Both the position numbers and the translations under genes were made by a program. A DNA stretch of 7,476 nucleotides from positions 1 through 7,476 of the forward strand of contig DAOUSS010000070.1 of the NCBI GenBank assembly GCA_030627085.1. The letters run 5' to 3'. Source of the DNA: Candidatus Stahliibacteriota bacterium. GTDB lineage: Bacteria; Hydrothermota; UBA3073. The notes beneath the pieces were generated by a model. It did no database searches. It saw only the letters and a program-made list of their open reading frames with translations, and had not been told where the DNA came from. Shown here in pieces: positions 1 to 5,536 of this stretch (position 1 is its first letter; the number at the start of each line of letters is the position of its first letter).

Positions 1-73
1 GAAATCTTAACGCCAAAATCTTGCGATCTGCCTAAAAAACATAATGGGGAATCCAATGAACAAAAAGTTGGAC

Positions 74-92
74 TTCGGTGAGCTCAGCCGAA
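74..92. repeat. TTCGG...CCGAA palindromic repeat with TGAGCTCA core
   Basis: TTCGG (74-78) and CCGAA (88-92) flank the perfect palindrome TGAGCTCA (79-86), with one unpaired G. It resembles the 'TTCGnCnAGCTCAG' type of short palindrome that I recall as a common interspersed repeat in environmental bacterial genomes. It lies in the gene-free first 266 bases. Confidence 0.6.
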
Positions 93-163
93 CCGAAAGC
101 CTGTATCAATTGATTCATTCTATTTCTATCACAACACTTTGGGACATTCCCTATTTTTAAAAA

Positions 164-190
164 ACTTTGTGTCCTTTGTGAACTTTGTGG
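164..190. repeat. Three-unit 9-bp CTTTGTG repeat
   Basis: ACTTTGTGT, CCTTTGTGA and ACTTTGTGG follow each other without gaps, sharing the core CTTTGTG with a 9-base period. A run of As precedes it and GTTA follows. Similar 'CTTTGTG/CTTTGCG' triplets are familiar as interspersed repeats in other bacteria (from memory). No reading frame uses it. Confidence 0.7.
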
Positions 191-206
191 TTAGAATCAG
201 CCAGAA

Positions 207-259
207 TGTAGGGACAACCCTTCTACAGAGAGCTTTCAAATTTCAGGGTTAAACCCTAC
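207..259. repeat. Degenerate TGTAGGG hairpin pair downstream of the barrel gene
   Basis: TGTAG (207-211) pairs with CTACA (223-227) to form one hairpin. AGGGTT-A-AACCCT (245-257) forms a second. The outer GTAGGG (208-213) and CCCTAC (254-259) are also complementary, so the layout echoes the elements at 1892-2014 and 5370-5423, but less perfectly. The second hairpin lies 10 bases beyond the barrel-protein stop codon and could end or protect its transcript, but no T-run follows on the minus strand. Confidence 0.55.
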
Positions 260-266
260 CAACAAC

Positions 267-710
267 TTAGAAAAAATACCTGATACCAATGCCACCATTA
301 ACTTCAAAATCAGTAGCAGGAACAAGTCCAACCAGTGGAACAAGCTCAAAGAATATATCTATAGGCGCTTCTGTAAGCATAAAATCTATACCAAAAGGAA
401 TACGAATCCCAGCCTCACTCTTTTCCGCAAACTTGATTTTCCCACCAATTCCATAATAAATCGGGATATTGTCCTTAATCAGATTAAAGTTATGGAACAG
501 ATAATCTGAATGAAGGTGTAAAGTACCTTTCTTGCCAAATGACCAGGCAGCCACACCGTCTATCGCTGTGCTACTACCCGTCCATAACTTACAACTTAGA
601 CCGGTTGGCTCGCCTATAATTACACCTAGCCCTAAACCAGCACTCTGTACTGCAACAGTGCCAGATAGCAACATTGCTATTATGATAAAGCACAGCATTG
701 GTTTAAACAT
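267..710 (-). CDS. Small secreted outer-membrane beta-barrel-like protein, function unknown
   Basis: The 147-residue product starts with a typical signal peptide: a lysine near the N-terminus, a hydrophobic core (about residues 6-20) and a likely cut after VQSA (residue 24). The mature part alternates hydrophobic and polar residues in strand-like runs rich in glycine and aromatics (GLGLGVIIGEPTGL, IPIYYGIGGKIKF, GGIGIRYFF). It ends in a terminal phenylalanine, as expected of proteins inserted by the BAM machinery into an outer membrane. The start was set at 710 because a strong Shine-Dalgarno (AGGAGGTG) lies 5 bases upstream. Longer starts, up to 749, would fall upstream of the predicted transcription start. 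It has its own promoter-like element directly after the flavodoxin gene. It resembles short conserved barrel proteins annotated as hypothetical. The cargo or role cannot be read from the sequence, and a lipid-binding or structural role is equally possible. Confidence 0.85.
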   Translation of the reverse strand: MFKPMLCFIIIAMLLSGTVAVQSAGLGLGVIIGEPTGLSCKLWTGSSTAIDGVAAWSFGKKGTLHLHSDYLFHNFNLIKDNIPIYYGIGGKIKFAEKSEAGIRIPFGIDFMLTEAPIDIFFELVPLVGLVPATDFEVNGGIGIRYFF

Positions 711-715
711 TTTAA

Positions 716-723
716 CACCTCCT
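716..723 (-). promoter_or_regulatory. Strong ribosome binding site that fixes the barrel-protein start
   Basis: Read on the minus strand this is AGGAGGTG, an almost perfect anti-16S match, with a 5-base spacer (TTAAA) before the ATG at 710. It decides between this start and the longer in-frame starts at 737 and 749. Confidence 0.85.
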
Positions 724-743
724 GGTATAATATTCATTATACC
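724..743. repeat. Perfect inverted repeat over the -10 region, possible operator
   Basis: The sequence GGTATAAT-N4-ATTATACC has 8-bp perfect arms and lies directly upstream of the ribosome binding site of the barrel protein. One arm contains the predicted -10 box. Its mirror copy puts a TATAAT on the opposite strand as well. It could be a repressor site or a hairpin at the 5' end of the mRNA. No regulator gene is visible in the window to match it. Confidence 0.55.
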
Positions 744-762
744 TGACAACTCTTATTGTCAA
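736..762 (-). promoter_or_regulatory. Sigma70-like promoter for the barrel-protein gene
   Basis: On the minus strand there is a consensus TTGACA (757-762) and a consensus TATAAT (736-741), separated by 15 bases, which is shorter than the ideal 17. Transcription would begin near 729, giving a leader of roughly 20 bases that still contains the ribosome binding site. The -35 box begins only two bases after the flavodoxin stop codon. A second inverted repeat, TGACAA-N6-TTGTCA (744-761), covers the spacer and most of the -35 box. The short spacer plus overlapping repeats suggest a regulated rather than constitutive promoter (inference). Confidence 0.55.
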
Positions 763-764
763 AA

Positions 765-1247
765 TTAACTCCTTAATTTTTTAACCAATAAGGCAACTCT
801 TTTTCCTAGTTTTGCTGCATTCATACCTGTCTTTTTATCTGGAGTTCCACAACATGATATCCCATAATGACCCGTTGCATCTAACGGATCTCCCATAACA
901 ATCATTCCATATATCAACATTGCCTGGATAATTGAAATAATAGTGGTCTCTTTCCCGCCGGATGGATCACCAGCTGTTGCAAAGGCTGCGCCTATTTTAT
1001 TTTCCATCTGGTTACGGATATCAACAAACCTATCAAAAACTTCCTTTAATTCAGCAGCCATTGTTCCGAAATAAACAGGAGAGCCAGCAATAATTCCGTT
1101 AGAGGTTAGAAAATCCTCCCTCGTAACTACTGAAACTGGTTTCAATACACATCTTACATCCTTTACTTCTCTCACTCCACTGGCAATTTCTTCTGCCAAT
1201 TTTTTGGTATTCCCCGTCTTTGAATAGTACATTACTAAGACCTGCAT
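765..1247 (-). CDS. Flavodoxin-family FMN protein (WrbA/NAD(P)H-quinone reductase-like)
   Basis: The 160-residue product has a flavodoxin fold. The N-terminal strand and phosphate loop read VLVMYYSKTGNTKKLAEEIA, with the S/T-x-T-G-N-T FMN-phosphate motif at about residues 9-14. The second FMN loop, GSPVYFGTMAAELKEVFDR, follows in mid-protein (about 55-74). The third, ATAGDPSGGKE, precedes a hydrophobic helix. The later GDPLDATGHYG segment resembles the WrbA-like group more than classical short-chain flavodoxins. It probably binds FMN and carries electrons or reduces a small acceptor in the cytoplasm; the partner is unknown. The start at 1247 was chosen over one at 1295 because the protein then begins exactly at the first beta-strand and has a strong ribosome binding site. 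The longer start would overlap the preceding gene. It lies 13 bases downstream of the VIT-like gene, so the two are very likely co-transcribed. Confidence 0.9.
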   Translation of the reverse strand: MQVLVMYYSKTGNTKKLAEEIASGVREVKDVRCVLKPVSVVTREDFLTSNGIIAGSPVYFGTMAAELKEVFDRFVDIRNQMENKIGAAFATAGDPSGGKETTIISIIQAMLIYGMIVMGDPLDATGHYGISCCGTPDKKTGMNAAKLGKRVALLVKKLRS

Positions 1248-1251
1248 ACTA

Positions 1252-1258
1252 CCCCCTC
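1252..1258 (-). promoter_or_regulatory. Ribosome binding site that fixes the flavodoxin start
   Basis: GAGGGGG on the minus strand ends 4 bases before the ATG at 1247 and sits in the short gap after the VIT-like stop codon. It supports the 160-residue start rather than the longer reading that begins inside the upstream gene. Confidence 0.75.
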
Positions 1259-1260
1259 GC

Positions 1261-1737
1261 CTAACCAAATGCTGATGCAATCCAGTGGCCAACATAATGG
1301 GTGATAACTATAACTATCAATGCAACGGCTAAATGCTCTGTTACTACCCTCCAGGCACTTACTCCCTGTTCTCTGGCGATACCAAAACTAAGAATGCACA
1401 GTACAAATAATCCCCAGATTACGCTTACCACAACTGCTGTTGAAAGTTCCAATAGTAAAACTGGGATAAGAAATGTTAATGCAAAAATAAACTTAGAGAA
1501 AAAGGTAGAACCTGTTGCTTCCCATATCTCTTTTGCGCTATGTTTATTTTCGGATTCCTCAGAAATGTGAATCCCCAACGCATCTGATAATGCATCCGCT
1601 ATTGCTATTGTTAATATACCACCTAGAACAACAAGTTTCGAATGGGTACCAGAATGTAATCCTACCATTAACCCAAGCGTTGTGATTATCCCAGAGGTTA
1701 AACCAAAGCTAAATCCCGTCCTTAGTGAATGTCTCAT
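1261..1737 (-). CDS. Short VIT1/CCC1-like membrane protein, putative metal transporter
   Basis: This 158-residue integral membrane protein has about five hydrophobic segments (near residues 8-28, 34-56, 80-98, 100-120 and 134-156). The opening GFSFGLTSGIITTLGLMVGL and the following glycine/alanine-rich helix match the start of the VIT/CCC1 family of vacuolar and bacterial Fe2+/Mn2+ transporters. Family members are usually about 230-250 residues, with an acidic cytoplasmic metal-binding domain between the second and third helices. Here that domain is replaced by a loop of about 25 residues (SEESENKHSAKEIWEATGST). The family's first-helix Asp-Gly appears as Ser-Gly, while two aspartates (48 and 52) sit in the second helix. 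Metal transport is therefore plausible but unproven. It is first in a unit with the flavodoxin gene. The ribosome binding site is weak. No alternative ATG, GTG or TTG start is available before an in-frame stop. Confidence 0.8.
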   Translation of the reverse strand: MRHSLRTGFSFGLTSGIITTLGLMVGLHSGTHSKLVVLGGILTIAIADALSDALGIHISEESENKHSAKEIWEATGSTFFSKFIFALTFLIPVLLLELSTAVVVSVIWGLFVLCILSFGIAREQGVSAWRVVTEHLAVALIVIVITHYVGHWIASAFG

Positions 1738-1799
1738 AGTTATAATTATGTGTTATTAAGCTCCCCTAAATCAACCATTACATAACCTACTTATTTTTG

Positions 1800-1828
1800 A
1801 TTATATCACAATAAATATCTTTTGTCAA
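1800..1828 (-). promoter_or_regulatory. Perfect-consensus sigma70 promoter for the VIT-like/flavodoxin unit
   Basis: On the minus strand the -35 box is TTGACA (1823-1828), the spacer is exactly 17 bases, and the -10 box is TATAAT (1800-1805) preceded by an extended -10 TG. Transcription should start near 1793, giving a leader of about 56 bases before the ATG at 1737. The match is complete, so this is the most secure regulatory call in the window. It implies strong basal transcription unless a repressor acts on it. Confidence 0.85.
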
Positions 1829-1873
1829 GTGAAAAACCAGATGCTGGTATTTGAACACCTAAGATGGTATCCC

Positions 1874-1931
1874 TGCATATGTGAGCAAACCTGTAGGGCA
1901 AGGCTTCAGCCTTGCATATGTGAGCAAACCT
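1874..1931. repeat. 19-bp perfect direct repeat, two copies
   Basis: TGCATATGTGAGCAAACCT occurs at 1874-1892 and again at 1913-1931, with 20 bases between the copies. The intervening bases carry one of the TGTAGG hairpins, so the arrangement looks like a hairpin unit copied or inserted between two copies of its flank. The second copy continues into a decayed version of the hairpin sequence found at 1991-2008. Confidence 0.8.
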
Positions 1932-2014
1932 AAAGTTTACCCCGCCACAGGCGGTGAGTTTGTCCTACGACATTGCAAGCACAGGCTTTTGCAAACCTAA
2001 AGGTTTGCCCTACA
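1892..2014. repeat. Paired TGTAGG hairpin element with 10-bp terminal inverted repeats
   Basis: The outer ends are TGTAGGGCAA (1892-1901) and TTGCCCTACA (2005-2014), perfectly complementary. Each end also folds alone. The left end forms GCAAGGC-TTCA-GCCTTGC (1898-1915) and the right end forms GCAAACCT-AA-AGGTTTGC (1991-2008). A further small hairpin, CCGCC-ACA-GGCGG, lies between them (1942-1954). There is no open reading frame and no obvious target-site duplication. The element fills most of the 308-base gap between the VIT-like promoter and the end of the 1096-residue gene. It may act as a mobile hairpin or as an mRNA 3'-end stabiliser. It lacks the T-run of a standard terminator. Confidence 0.8.
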
Positions 2015-2045
2015 GCGGGCTACAATAAAGTATAATTTGGGGTTA

Positions 2046-5000
2046 TTACATACCAATGCCGGAGGTTTTTTCTTCGCTGGGTATTACACCAAGCTCCTTT
2101 AACCTTTCTCTTACCTTGTTTTCAAATCCATCAGCGTTGGATTTTATTTTGAGGGGTGGTAGTGATGAGAAATTACTAAAGTTATCTTTTATCTTTCCAG
2201 TCTTCGCATCTTTGTTCAACATTTTGAGAAGCTGGAGGTTGGTAAATCCAATAAGAGGGGGTATTGCCCTTTTTATATTTTGCACCTTCCCCATCATATT
2301 CAGGAAACTCCCATCTACTTCCGCAAATGAGACTGCAGGCAGCACCACATCCGCAAGTTTCGCTGTTTCTGTATGAAAAAGGTCACATACTGCTATGAAC
2401 TCTACATCTTTGAAGAAATTTCGTACCCCATCAGGCTCAATAGCCAGACCAACGGGGTCTTCCCCAAAGATAAAAATTCCCTTATATCTCTTGTTTAGAG
2501 GTGGAGAGGTAATCCCTATATTAACCAGTGTCCGCATGTTTGACTTTGTGTACACTGGAGCCGTAGGAATATCATTCAAATTCTTTCTCACAAGTGCCAA
2601 AGCATCTCTATTCACCCCGGGATTGAAAACTATAAGGGGTCTATGACTCTTTTTAAGGTTAGACCTTAAATTGGAGATTTTAGATTTCAGATTTTTCAAA
2701 GAAATAAAGATATCGGGTCTATACACAGACAACATATCCTTATGCCCTGCTATGATAAGTTTCATCCCATTCCTTCTTGCCTGTCTTACCTTTACACCGT
2801 AGACCGAGCGCAGTATCCAGGAATCAAATCCAAGAAGGAGGATGGTATCGTATGAAGAGAGATTACCCCAGTCAATATCCTGATAAGTTTCACTACCTAT
2901 AACCGCAGTATCCGGAGAAAACGTAAACAGGTTCCGTGTGCCCATACTTTCTGCAAGTTTTGCACATTCCTCTATTTCCTCTGTTAAAGACCTCGGGGAA
3001 ACAAAAAAAGCAAGTGAATCAGGACCGTATTTCTCCTTTATCTCAGACAGTCTACTTCTTACCATCTTTACAGCCCTGTGGATATCAAGTTTTTTACCAT
3101 TTCTAAGATATGCCTCTAAGAGTCTATCCTTATTCTGTGCTAATACAGGTCCAAATTTTCCTCTTACACACATTCCTCCCTCATCTATACCTTCTACCTT
3201 TTCTAATCTCCCATTCCACACACAAAGATTAATTTTGCAGCCATATCCACAGAATGGACAGATGGTTTCAATCTTTTCGTGATCAAGTGGTATTGGTTTG
3301 TTCAAAATGACATTTTTATCCCATAAAGCACCCGTAGGACAAATATCCACACAGTTTCCGCAGGATTCACATTCTGTTTTAAGTAGTGGTCTTCCGAAGA
3401 ATGTATCTATTGATGTGCCAAATCCTCTCCCGGCAAATCCAAATGCCCCTATACACCTTACCTCATCGCATACCCTAACACAGCTTCCGCAGAGGATACA
3501 TTTCTCCTCGTCTCTTATTATCAATGGATGATTTTTGTCTATGCGTTTATGGTGAGATTCCCCTTTGTAAGTTTCCTGATGTGCTTCATAGAATGTGGAG
3601 AACCGTTTCAGGTCACACTCGTATCTTGCCATACAGCCACATTCAATACACCTACTCGCCTCTCTTACAGTCTCCTCTTCCGTAAATCCTTCTTCAATCT
3701 CATTGAAATCATTCTTTCTCTCCTCGGGGTCTCTCTTTTTGGGTTCCAGTCGGGGTTTTTTCTCATATTCTTCATACTCCTCTTTTGGGATCTCTGCAAA
3801 TTCACTCTTCTTTGATATAAATTCGTAACTTTCCTTCGGGAGTTCTACACCTGATAAATAGGCATCAATACACCGCGCAGCCTCTCTTCCGTCGTAAGAG
3901 GCTTCTACAACTGTAGCAGGACCTCTCACAGCATCACCACCCGCATACACACCAGGAAAATTAGTGAGAAATCCCGAGTTAACCTCCACACTGTTCCATT
4001 TTGTTGTGGCAACTTCGTTCTCCCTGTTGAATGAGAGGTCAACGGACTGCCCGATTGCCATAATTATGGAATCTGCTTTAATCCTGAACTCTGAACCTTC
4101 TATGGGAACAGGCCTTCTTCTCCCGGATGCATCCGGTTCTCCAAGTTTCATCCTAATGCATTCAATCTCATTAACTCTCCCGTTTCCAATAACTTGTACA
4201 GGATTTGTGAGAAAATCAATACCTATGCCCTCTGCCTCAGCATCCTCAACTTCTGTATGATGGGCTGGCATCTCTTTTCTTGACCTTCTGTATACTATCC
4301 TAACATCTGCACCCATCCTGAGCGCTGTTCTTGCAGAGTCTATCGCTGTATTACCCCCACCGACCACTACGACCTTTTTCCCGATATTTAGTGGCTCGCC
4401 CAGCATAAACCTTCTCAAGAAATCAACTCCCTGAAAGACTCCTTTTATCTCCTCTCCGGGTATCCGCATAGATTTCCCAACACCGGCACCAACTCCAAGA
4501 AAGACTGCATCGTATTTCTCTCTTAATGTAGTTAAAGTAATATCACTGCCTATCTTTATATTAGTTTTTATCTCGACTCCAAGCGATGTGATAAGACCTA
4601 TTTCCTTATCCAGAAGATCCTTGGGAAGTCTGTATGAAGGAATACCGTATCTCAGCATCCCACCGGGTTCAGGGAGAGCCTCAAAGATTACAACTTTATG
4701 TCCCCATTGTGCAAGAAAATAGGCACAGGAGAGACCCGCTGGTCCTGAACCAATCACTGCAACGGTCTTTCCTGTAGATGGTTTTTTGGGTGGAACATAC
4801 GGGTTAGATGAGAAGAGGTCTCTATCAGCAATAAATTTTTTGACATTTCTTATAGAGATGGGCTCTTCAACAAGCTCTCGTCTGCACTGTGCCTCTTCAC
4901 AGAAGGCAGGACACACCCTACCCAGAGTTGAGGGAAGTGCAAGGCTGTGTCTGATCAACTTCGTCGCAGAGTCAAATTCTCCTCTTGCAACAAATCCAAT

Positions 5001-5336
5001 ATAACCCTGCACATCAACCTTTGAGGGACAGGCAAGACTGCAGGGTGCCACACAATCCGCATAGTGGTCGGATATAAGAAGTTCAAGAGCGGTCTTGCGC
5101 AGTTCCAGAATGGATGGAATATCTGTCTCTATCTCTATCCCATCGGCTATAGGGGTGGAACAGGCAACAACAGGCTTTCCATCCGCCATAATAAGACATA
5201 ACCTGCAGGAGCCAAATGGAGCAATTTGCTCATCCTGACAGAGAGTTGGAACCTCAATTCCTTCTCTTTTTAAAACATCGAGGATTTTCTCTCCCGATTT
5301 CGCCTCTACTGTTTTACCATTTATTTTTATTTTCAT
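2046..5336 (-). CDS. Fused ferredoxin / GltD-like NADPH oxidoreductase / NuoG-like Fe-S subunit
   Basis: This 1096-residue cytoplasmic redox protein reads, in order, as follows. First a [2Fe-2S] ferredoxin domain (Cys33, 44, 47, 59). Then a GltD/NfnB-type cysteine region (Cys95, 99, 103 and 142, 146, 151). Next come an FAD site (VIGSGPAG, 194-201), an NADPH-type site (VVGGGNTA, 324-331, followed by VYRRSRKEMPA) and a closing FAD motif (GVYAGGDAV, 462-470). A RCIECGC motif follows (563-568), then two [4Fe-4S] ferredoxin motifs (Cys613, 616, 619, 623 and 656, 659, 662, 666). The protein ends in a molybdopterin-oxidoreductase/NuoG-type domain with its own cluster (Cys693, 696, 700, 723). That last domain is compact and shows no Cys or Sec where formate dehydrogenases bind molybdenum. 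The likely role is moving electrons between NADPH and the partner flavoprotein at 5595-7373. Fusions of this general form exist in anaerobes and are often labelled formate dehydrogenase. I favour a transhydrogenase-type complex. Residues 881-900 look repeat-derived. A short AGGG precedes the ATG. Confidence 0.92.
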   Translation of the reverse strand: MKIKINGKTVEAKSGEKILDVLKREGIEVPTLCQDEQIAPFGSCRLCLIMADGKPVVACSTPIADGIEIETDIPSILELRKTALELLISDHYADCVAPCSLACPSKVDVQGYIGFVARGEFDSATKLIRHSLALPSTLGRVCPAFCEEAQCRRELVEEPISIRNVKKFIADRDLFSSNPYVPPKKPSTGKTVAVIGSGPAGLSCAYFLAQWGHKVVIFEALPEPGGMLRYGIPSYRLPKDLLDKEIGLITSLGVEIKTNIKIGSDITLTTLREKYDAVFLGVGAGVGKSMRIPGEEIKGVFQGVDFLRRFMLGEPLNIGKKVVVVGGGNTAIDSARTALRMGADVRIVYRRSRKEMPAHHTEVEDAEAEGIGIDFLTNPVQVIGNGRVNEIECIRMKLGEPDASGRRRPVPIEGSEFRIKADSIIMAIGQSVDLSFNRENEVATTKWNSVEVNSGFLTNFPGVYAGGDAVRGPATVVEASYDGREAARCIDAYLSGVELPKESYEFISKKSEFAEIPKEEYEEYEKKPRLEPKKRDPEERKNDFNEIEEGFTEEETVREASRCIECGCMARYECDLKRFSTFYEAHQETYKGESHHKRIDKNHPLIIRDEEKCILCGSCVRVCDEVRCIGAFGFAGRGFGTSIDTFFGRPLLKTECESCGNCVDICPTGALWDKNVILNKPIPLDHEKIETICPFCGYGCKINLCVWNGRLEKVEGIDEGGMCVRGKFGPVLAQNKDRLLEAYLRNGKKLDIHRAVKMVRSRLSEIKEKYGPDSLAFFVSPRSLTEEIEECAKLAESMGTRNLFTFSPDTAVIGSETYQDIDWGNLSSYDTILLLGFDSWILRSVYGVKVRQARRNGMKLIIAGHKDMLSVYRPDIFISLKNLKSKISNLRSNLKKSHRPLIVFNPGVNRDALALVRKNLNDIPTAPVYTKSNMRTLVNIGITSPPLNKRYKGIFIFGEDPVGLAIEPDGVRNFFKDVEFIAVCDLFHTETAKLADVVLPAVSFAEVDGSFLNMMGKVQNIKRAIPPLIGFTNLQLLKMLNKDAKTGKIKDNFSNFSSLPPLKIKSNADGFENKVRERLKELGVIPSEEKTSGIGM
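2655..2696. repeat. Repeat-like insert inside the 1096-residue gene
   Basis: Three 7-base units, GATTTTA-GATTTCA-GATTTTT (2676-2696), lie beside a small hairpin AAGGT-TAG-ACCTT (2655-2667) within the coding sequence. On the coding strand the 21 bases of the repeat keep the frame and give KNLKSKI (residues 881-887). The following residues, up to about 896, continue as a basic Lys/Asn/Ser/Leu stretch. The base pattern resembles intergenic low-complexity repeats rather than the rest of the gene. Confidence 0.6.
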
Positions 5337-5369
5337 AGAACCCTGAATAATGTAAACATATCAAAAATT

Positions 5370-5423
5370 TGTAGGCACGATTTCAAATCGTGCAAATGGG
5401 CACAAATTGAATTTGTGCCTACA
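5370..5423. repeat. Compact paired TGTAGG hairpin element
   Basis: The ends TGTAGGCAC (5370-5378) and GTGCCTACA (5415-5423) are perfect inverted repeats. Inside are two strong hairpins: GCACGATTT-C-AAATCGTGC (5375-5393) and GGCACAAATT-G-AATTTGTGCC (5399-5419). The layout matches the longer element at 1892-2014: two head-to-head units, each beginning TGTAGG and closing with its own stem. It lies in the gap between the two large redox genes. Confidence 0.85.
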
Positions 5424-5434
5424 GACTCAATTCC

Positions 5435-5536
5435 AAAGGCTTACGCCTTAATTCCATCCCTGGAGTTAATCCGTGGAGTTAACCCGTGGAGTTAACCCGT
5501 AAGGGTTTTACATAAAAGGCTGACGCCTTAACTCCA
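5435..5536. repeat. TGGAGTTAA hairpin cluster with a 13-bp tandem repeat
   Basis: A 13-base unit, TGGAGTTAACCCG, is present three times in tandem (5461-5499; the first copy has one change). The last copy closes a hairpin AACCC-GTAA-GGGTT (5494-5507). Two related hairpins in the opposite orientation flank it: AAGGC-TTAC-GCCTT (5436-5449) and AAGGC-TGAC-GCCTT (5516-5529). TGGAGTTAA (5487-5495) and TTAACTCCA (5528-5536) are perfect complements. With the element at 5370-5423 this fills the 258-base gap between the two large genes. No gene or clear promoter was seen in that gap. Confidence 0.8.

Noticed and set aside
711..749. Longer N-terminus for the barrel protein, starting at 749
   Set aside because: It would place extra residues ahead of a clean signal peptide, start upstream of the predicted transcription start, and ignore the strong ribosome binding site at 716-723.
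1248..1295. Longer N-terminus for the flavodoxin, starting at 1295
   Set aside because: It would overlap the preceding gene and add residues ahead of the first beta-strand; the ribosome binding site at 1252-1258 supports the start at 1247.
1991..2014. Rho-independent terminator for the 1096-residue gene
   Set aside because: The hairpin is strong but no T-run follows it on the minus strand; it is better explained as one unit of the TGTAGG repeat family.
3528..3815. Plus-strand reading frames opposite the two large genes
   Set aside because: They lie entirely antisense to well-supported conserved proteins, show no recognisable domains, and look like by-products of the coding strand's codon use.
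2046..5336. Annotation as formate dehydrogenase alpha subunit or [FeFe] hydrogenase HydA
   Set aside because: The ferredoxin-like half resembles both families, but no Cys/Sec molybdenum ligand was found and the C-terminus is NuoG-like with no H-cluster cysteine motifs.
5340..5369. Promoter directly upstream of the 1096-residue gene
   Set aside because: Only weak, poorly spaced -10-like and -35-like matches are present (TTGATA and AT-rich hexamers), not enough to call.
5461..5499. CRISPR-like array
   Set aside because: The three 13-base units are directly adjacent with no spacers, and no cas gene is present.
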